DNA of 12,382 nucleotides from Candidatus Taylorbacteria bacterium RIFCSPLOWO2_01_FULL_50_130. GTDB lineage: Bacteria; Patescibacteriota; Minisyncoccia; Phycocordibacterales; UBA10002. Under the pieces are notes generated by a model that searched no databases, was not told the origin of the DNA, and saw only the letters and a program-made list of their open reading frames with translations. Position numbers and translations under genes: made by a program. The stretch lies in NCBI GenBank assembly GCA_001821155.1, contig MHSB01000015.1, positions 1-12,382 of the forward strand, written 5' to 3'. Below are positions 11,359 through 12,382 of this stretch, one piece after another (positions within the stretch are counted from its first letter, which is position 1; every line of letters starts with the position of its first letter).

Positions 11359-11696
11359 CAAGATTTCCTTGGTTCCTCAAGAACCAAAGAAATTTTGCTG
11401 GTGCGCTTCAGGATTTGATAGGCGGAACCGTGCGCACGGGGCATGGAACGTTTGAGTACAACACCCGGGTCAACGCGGAAGTCTGTTATGACGAGTGCAT
11501 CTGGTTCCAGTATTTTCTGATTCTCTTTGGCGTTCGAGACCGCGCTCTCAAGAAGTTTTTTGAGCGGCACAGTAGCGGACTTTGGCAAAAGTGAAAGCAT
11601 GGTTCTCGCTTGCGCGACGGTCTTCCCTTTGACGACGCCCGCGACGAGCCGCATCTTGCGGGGAGACTGTCGGTAGTTGTTGAGAATAGCTTTCAT
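11358..11696 (-). CDS. rplV: 50S ribosomal protein L22 (uL22)
   Basis: At 112 residues this is typical. L22 lines the peptide exit tunnel with its long beta hairpin. It begins MKAILNNYRQSPRKMRLVAGVVKGKTVAQARTMLSLLPKSA, matching a-ar--R-SprK-RLVaDliRGk-V--A---L-f-pk-a. VPLKKLLESAVSNAKEN is the typical L-KvlkSAiaNAenN. The hairpin region VDPGVVLKRSMPRAHGSAYQILKRTSKISLVLEE matches D-G---KR--PRA-GRA--I-KrtSHitv-v-E, with HGSAYQILKRTSKI in place of the more common GRA--I-KRTSHI. Order rpsS-rplV-rpsC is canonical. No Shine-Dalgarno is seen. Confidence 0.98.
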   Translation of the reverse strand: MKAILNNYRQSPRKMRLVAGVVKGKTVAQARTMLSLLPKSATVPLKKLLESAVSNAKENQKILEPDALVITDFRVDPGVVLKRSMPRAHGSAYQILKRTSKISLVLEEPRKS

Positions 11697-11776
11697 GAGA
11701 GCTTACTAGCTTCTTATGCTTACTAGCTTCTTAGCTTTAGGATTTCCTGGCAAGCTAGAAAGCTAGCAAGCTAATT
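11697..11776. repeat. AGCT-word fold-back spacer, rpsS-rplV
   Basis: Left arm GAGCTTACTAGC, TTCTTATGC, TTACTAGC, TTCTTAGC; loop TTTAGGATTTCC; right arm TGGCAAGCTAGAAAGCTAGC, AAGCTAA. The 8-nt period is kept, with one diverged word (ATGCTTAC for TAGCTTAC). Confidence 0.82.
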
Positions 11777-12124
11777 TTACTTCTTCGCTGCCGCGTCTGC
11801 CGCGCTTTTTGCCGCCTGTGCCGCGGCCATTTCGGTTTCCTTCTTCTTCATCTCAAGTTCCTTTTGTATCTTGCCCCCATGCTTTATGAACTTTCTCGTA
11901 AGGGAAAACTCTCCTAAGCGGTGCCCGACCATATCCTCGTTTACGAGCACCTCGGGGAAATCTTTTCCGTTGTGCACCAGAAATTTGAACCCGACCATCT
12001 CGGGAGAAATCACAGAGGCGCGAGACCACGTTTTTATGGGCGCGCTTGATTCCGGCCGTTTCCCCGCAAGTTTTTTAAGCACTCGCGGATCAACGTACAG
12101 TCCTTTCTTAAGCGAACGGGTCAT
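11777..12124 (-). CDS. rpsS: 30S ribosomal protein S19 (uS19) with Lys/Ala-rich tail
   Basis: This 115-residue protein is longer than the usual ~90. S19 lies in the head of the 30S and forms bridges near the A-site finger. It begins MTRSLKKGLYVDPRVLKKL, then IKTWSRASVISPEMVGFKFLVHNGKDFPEVLVNEDMVGHRLGEFSLTRKFIKHGG, matching ikTwsR-s-I-P-mvG-t--vhNGk-f-pv-v-e-MvGHkLGEFa-Tr-f--H. Residues about 85-115 form an extra charged and alanine-rich helix-like tail (KELEMKKKETEMAAAQAAKSA). It is the first gene after a promoter at 12253-12282, so the upstream S10-operon genes (rplB and others), if linked, are on a separate or read-through transcript. No Shine-Dalgarno is seen. Confidence 0.98.
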   Translation of the reverse strand: MTRSLKKGLYVDPRVLKKLAGKRPESSAPIKTWSRASVISPEMVGFKFLVHNGKDFPEVLVNEDMVGHRLGEFSLTRKFIKHGGKIQKELEMKKKETEMAAAQAAKSAADAAAKK

Positions 12125-12252
12125 CTTGTTATCGCTGATTAACGCGGATTACAACGCTGACGCATGCTGATAAAAAAGAGATGGACGAAAGGTATCTGCG
12201 TCCATTCGCGCTCCTCATCGGCGTATATCCGCGGTCAACAAGCGTGCCCAGC
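12125..12252 (-). promoter_or_regulatory. Structured 5' leader of the rpsS unit
   Basis: On the minus strand this leader carries CGCGGATATACGCCGATGAG and GACGCAGATA, then TCTCTTTTTTATCAGCATGC, GTCAGCGTTG and ATCCGCGTTAATCAGC. The ACGC-GAT words on the left are inverse to the words on the right, so a long imperfect hairpin is possible. The order and words match the leader before rpsN (7107-7219). It ends a few nt before the rpsS ATG. Confidence 0.6.
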
Positions 12253-12282
12253 ATACTAGCAGAGATAAGCGTGAAAAGTCAA
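12253..12282 (-). promoter_or_regulatory. Sigma70-like promoter of the rpsS unit
   Basis: On the minus strand, TTGACT (12277-12282) and TAGTAT (12253-12258) are separated by 18 bp. TTGACTTTTCACG and CTAGTAT are shared exactly with the promoter before rpsN. Transcription would start about 120 nt before the ATG of rpsS. Confidence 0.72.
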
Positions 12283-12380
12283 ACTGGAGTCTCCTCCCAT
12301 TCATAATGAGCATCAAATAATCGCCTCTTCCCAAGTAAATGAGCTTCAAACGCCCATTTTCTCTCCGAGGGGCAAATTAT
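12279..12380 (-). CDS. Possible C-terminal end of an upstream gene (unrecognised, partial)
   Basis: One minus-strand frame is open from the right edge to a TGA at 12279-12281, giving 33 residues that include WAFEAHLLGKRRLFDAHYEWEE. I do not recognise it. It contains an internal 11-residue repeat (FEAH...FDAH) reflecting a 33-bp DNA repeat, so it may not be coding. Its stop would overlap the -35 box of the rpsS promoter. A plus-strand reading from 12338 (ATG at 12339, MSFKRPFSLRGANYA) also stays open to the edge, so the region is ambiguous. Confidence 0.2.
   Translation of the reverse strand: MICPSERKWAFEAHLLGKRRLFDAHYEWEETPV
12305..12350. repeat. AATGAGC[AT]TCAAA direct repeat upstream of the rpsS promoter
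   Basis: AATGAGCATCAAA (12305-12317) and AATGAGCTTCAAA (12338-12350) are separated start to start by 33 bp, about three helical turns. They lie 23-70 bp upstream of the -35 box of the rpsS promoter. They could be a pair of protein-binding sites, or an internal repeat in a coding region. Confidence 0.45.
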
Positions 12381-12382
12381 GC

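Noticed and set aside
728..11776. CRISPR-like array reading of the AGCT repeats
   Set aside because: Units are about 8 nt, degenerate and without unique spacers; no cas genes are present.

Overview
The window is a ribosomal-protein gene cluster (the distal S10 and spc operons) from what is most likely a Patescibacteria/CPR genome, probably a Parcubacteria-type lineage. The reasons are: L30 (rpmD) is missing between S5 and L15, as is usual in CPR; an archaeal-type UMP kinase-like gene and a divergent adenylate kinase sit near map; and the spacers are filled with short-word repeats that fold back on themselves. The taxonomic call is inference from content. No 16S rRNA is present.

All but one gene run leftward (minus strand). 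In transcription order, from right to left: rpsS, rplV, rpsC, rplP, rpmC, rpsQ, rplN, rplX, rplE, then a break, then rpsN, rpsH, rplF, rplR, rpsE, rplO, secY, adk, a UMP kinase-like gene and map (cut by the left edge). The break between rplE and rpsN holds one plus-strand gene (7391-7915), a 174-residue P-loop ATPase/kinase of the AAA_28/NadR-kinase-like type. It has its own sigma70-like promoter and a purine-rich ribosome binding site, and a T-tract terminator lies in the convergent gap with rplE. The usual single transcript therefore appears split into two units. Each unit starts with a nearly identical promoter (TTGACTTTTCACG, 17-18 bp spacing, TAGTAT) followed by a related leader built of ACGCGGAT-like words that can fold into a long hairpin.

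The most unusual content is between the genes. The r-protein genes are not tightly packed: nearly every spacer is about 60-120 nt and contains a fold-back structure made of a degenerate short repeated word. Several unrelated word families do this: an 8-nt AGCTNNYT family at eight spacers, an almost identical GTATATTCGTA spacer duplicated at two sites, GATTCGA heptamers that run into the coding ends of S5 and L29, a GTTAAC-word hairpin before rpsC, and TAGTACT-type words around adk. Two longer (about 175-190 bp) hairpin elements bracket the UMP kinase-like gene, and one appears to be inserted inside an AGCT spacer. None of the leftward genes has an evident Shine-Dalgarno sequence, while the plus-strand gene does.

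Together the genes make the 30S and 50S proteins of this cluster, the Sec translocon channel, two nucleotide kinases and the N-terminal methionine-removing enzyme. The spacer repeats may act as RNA punctuation between cistrons; that is a hypothesis and not shown by the sequence.
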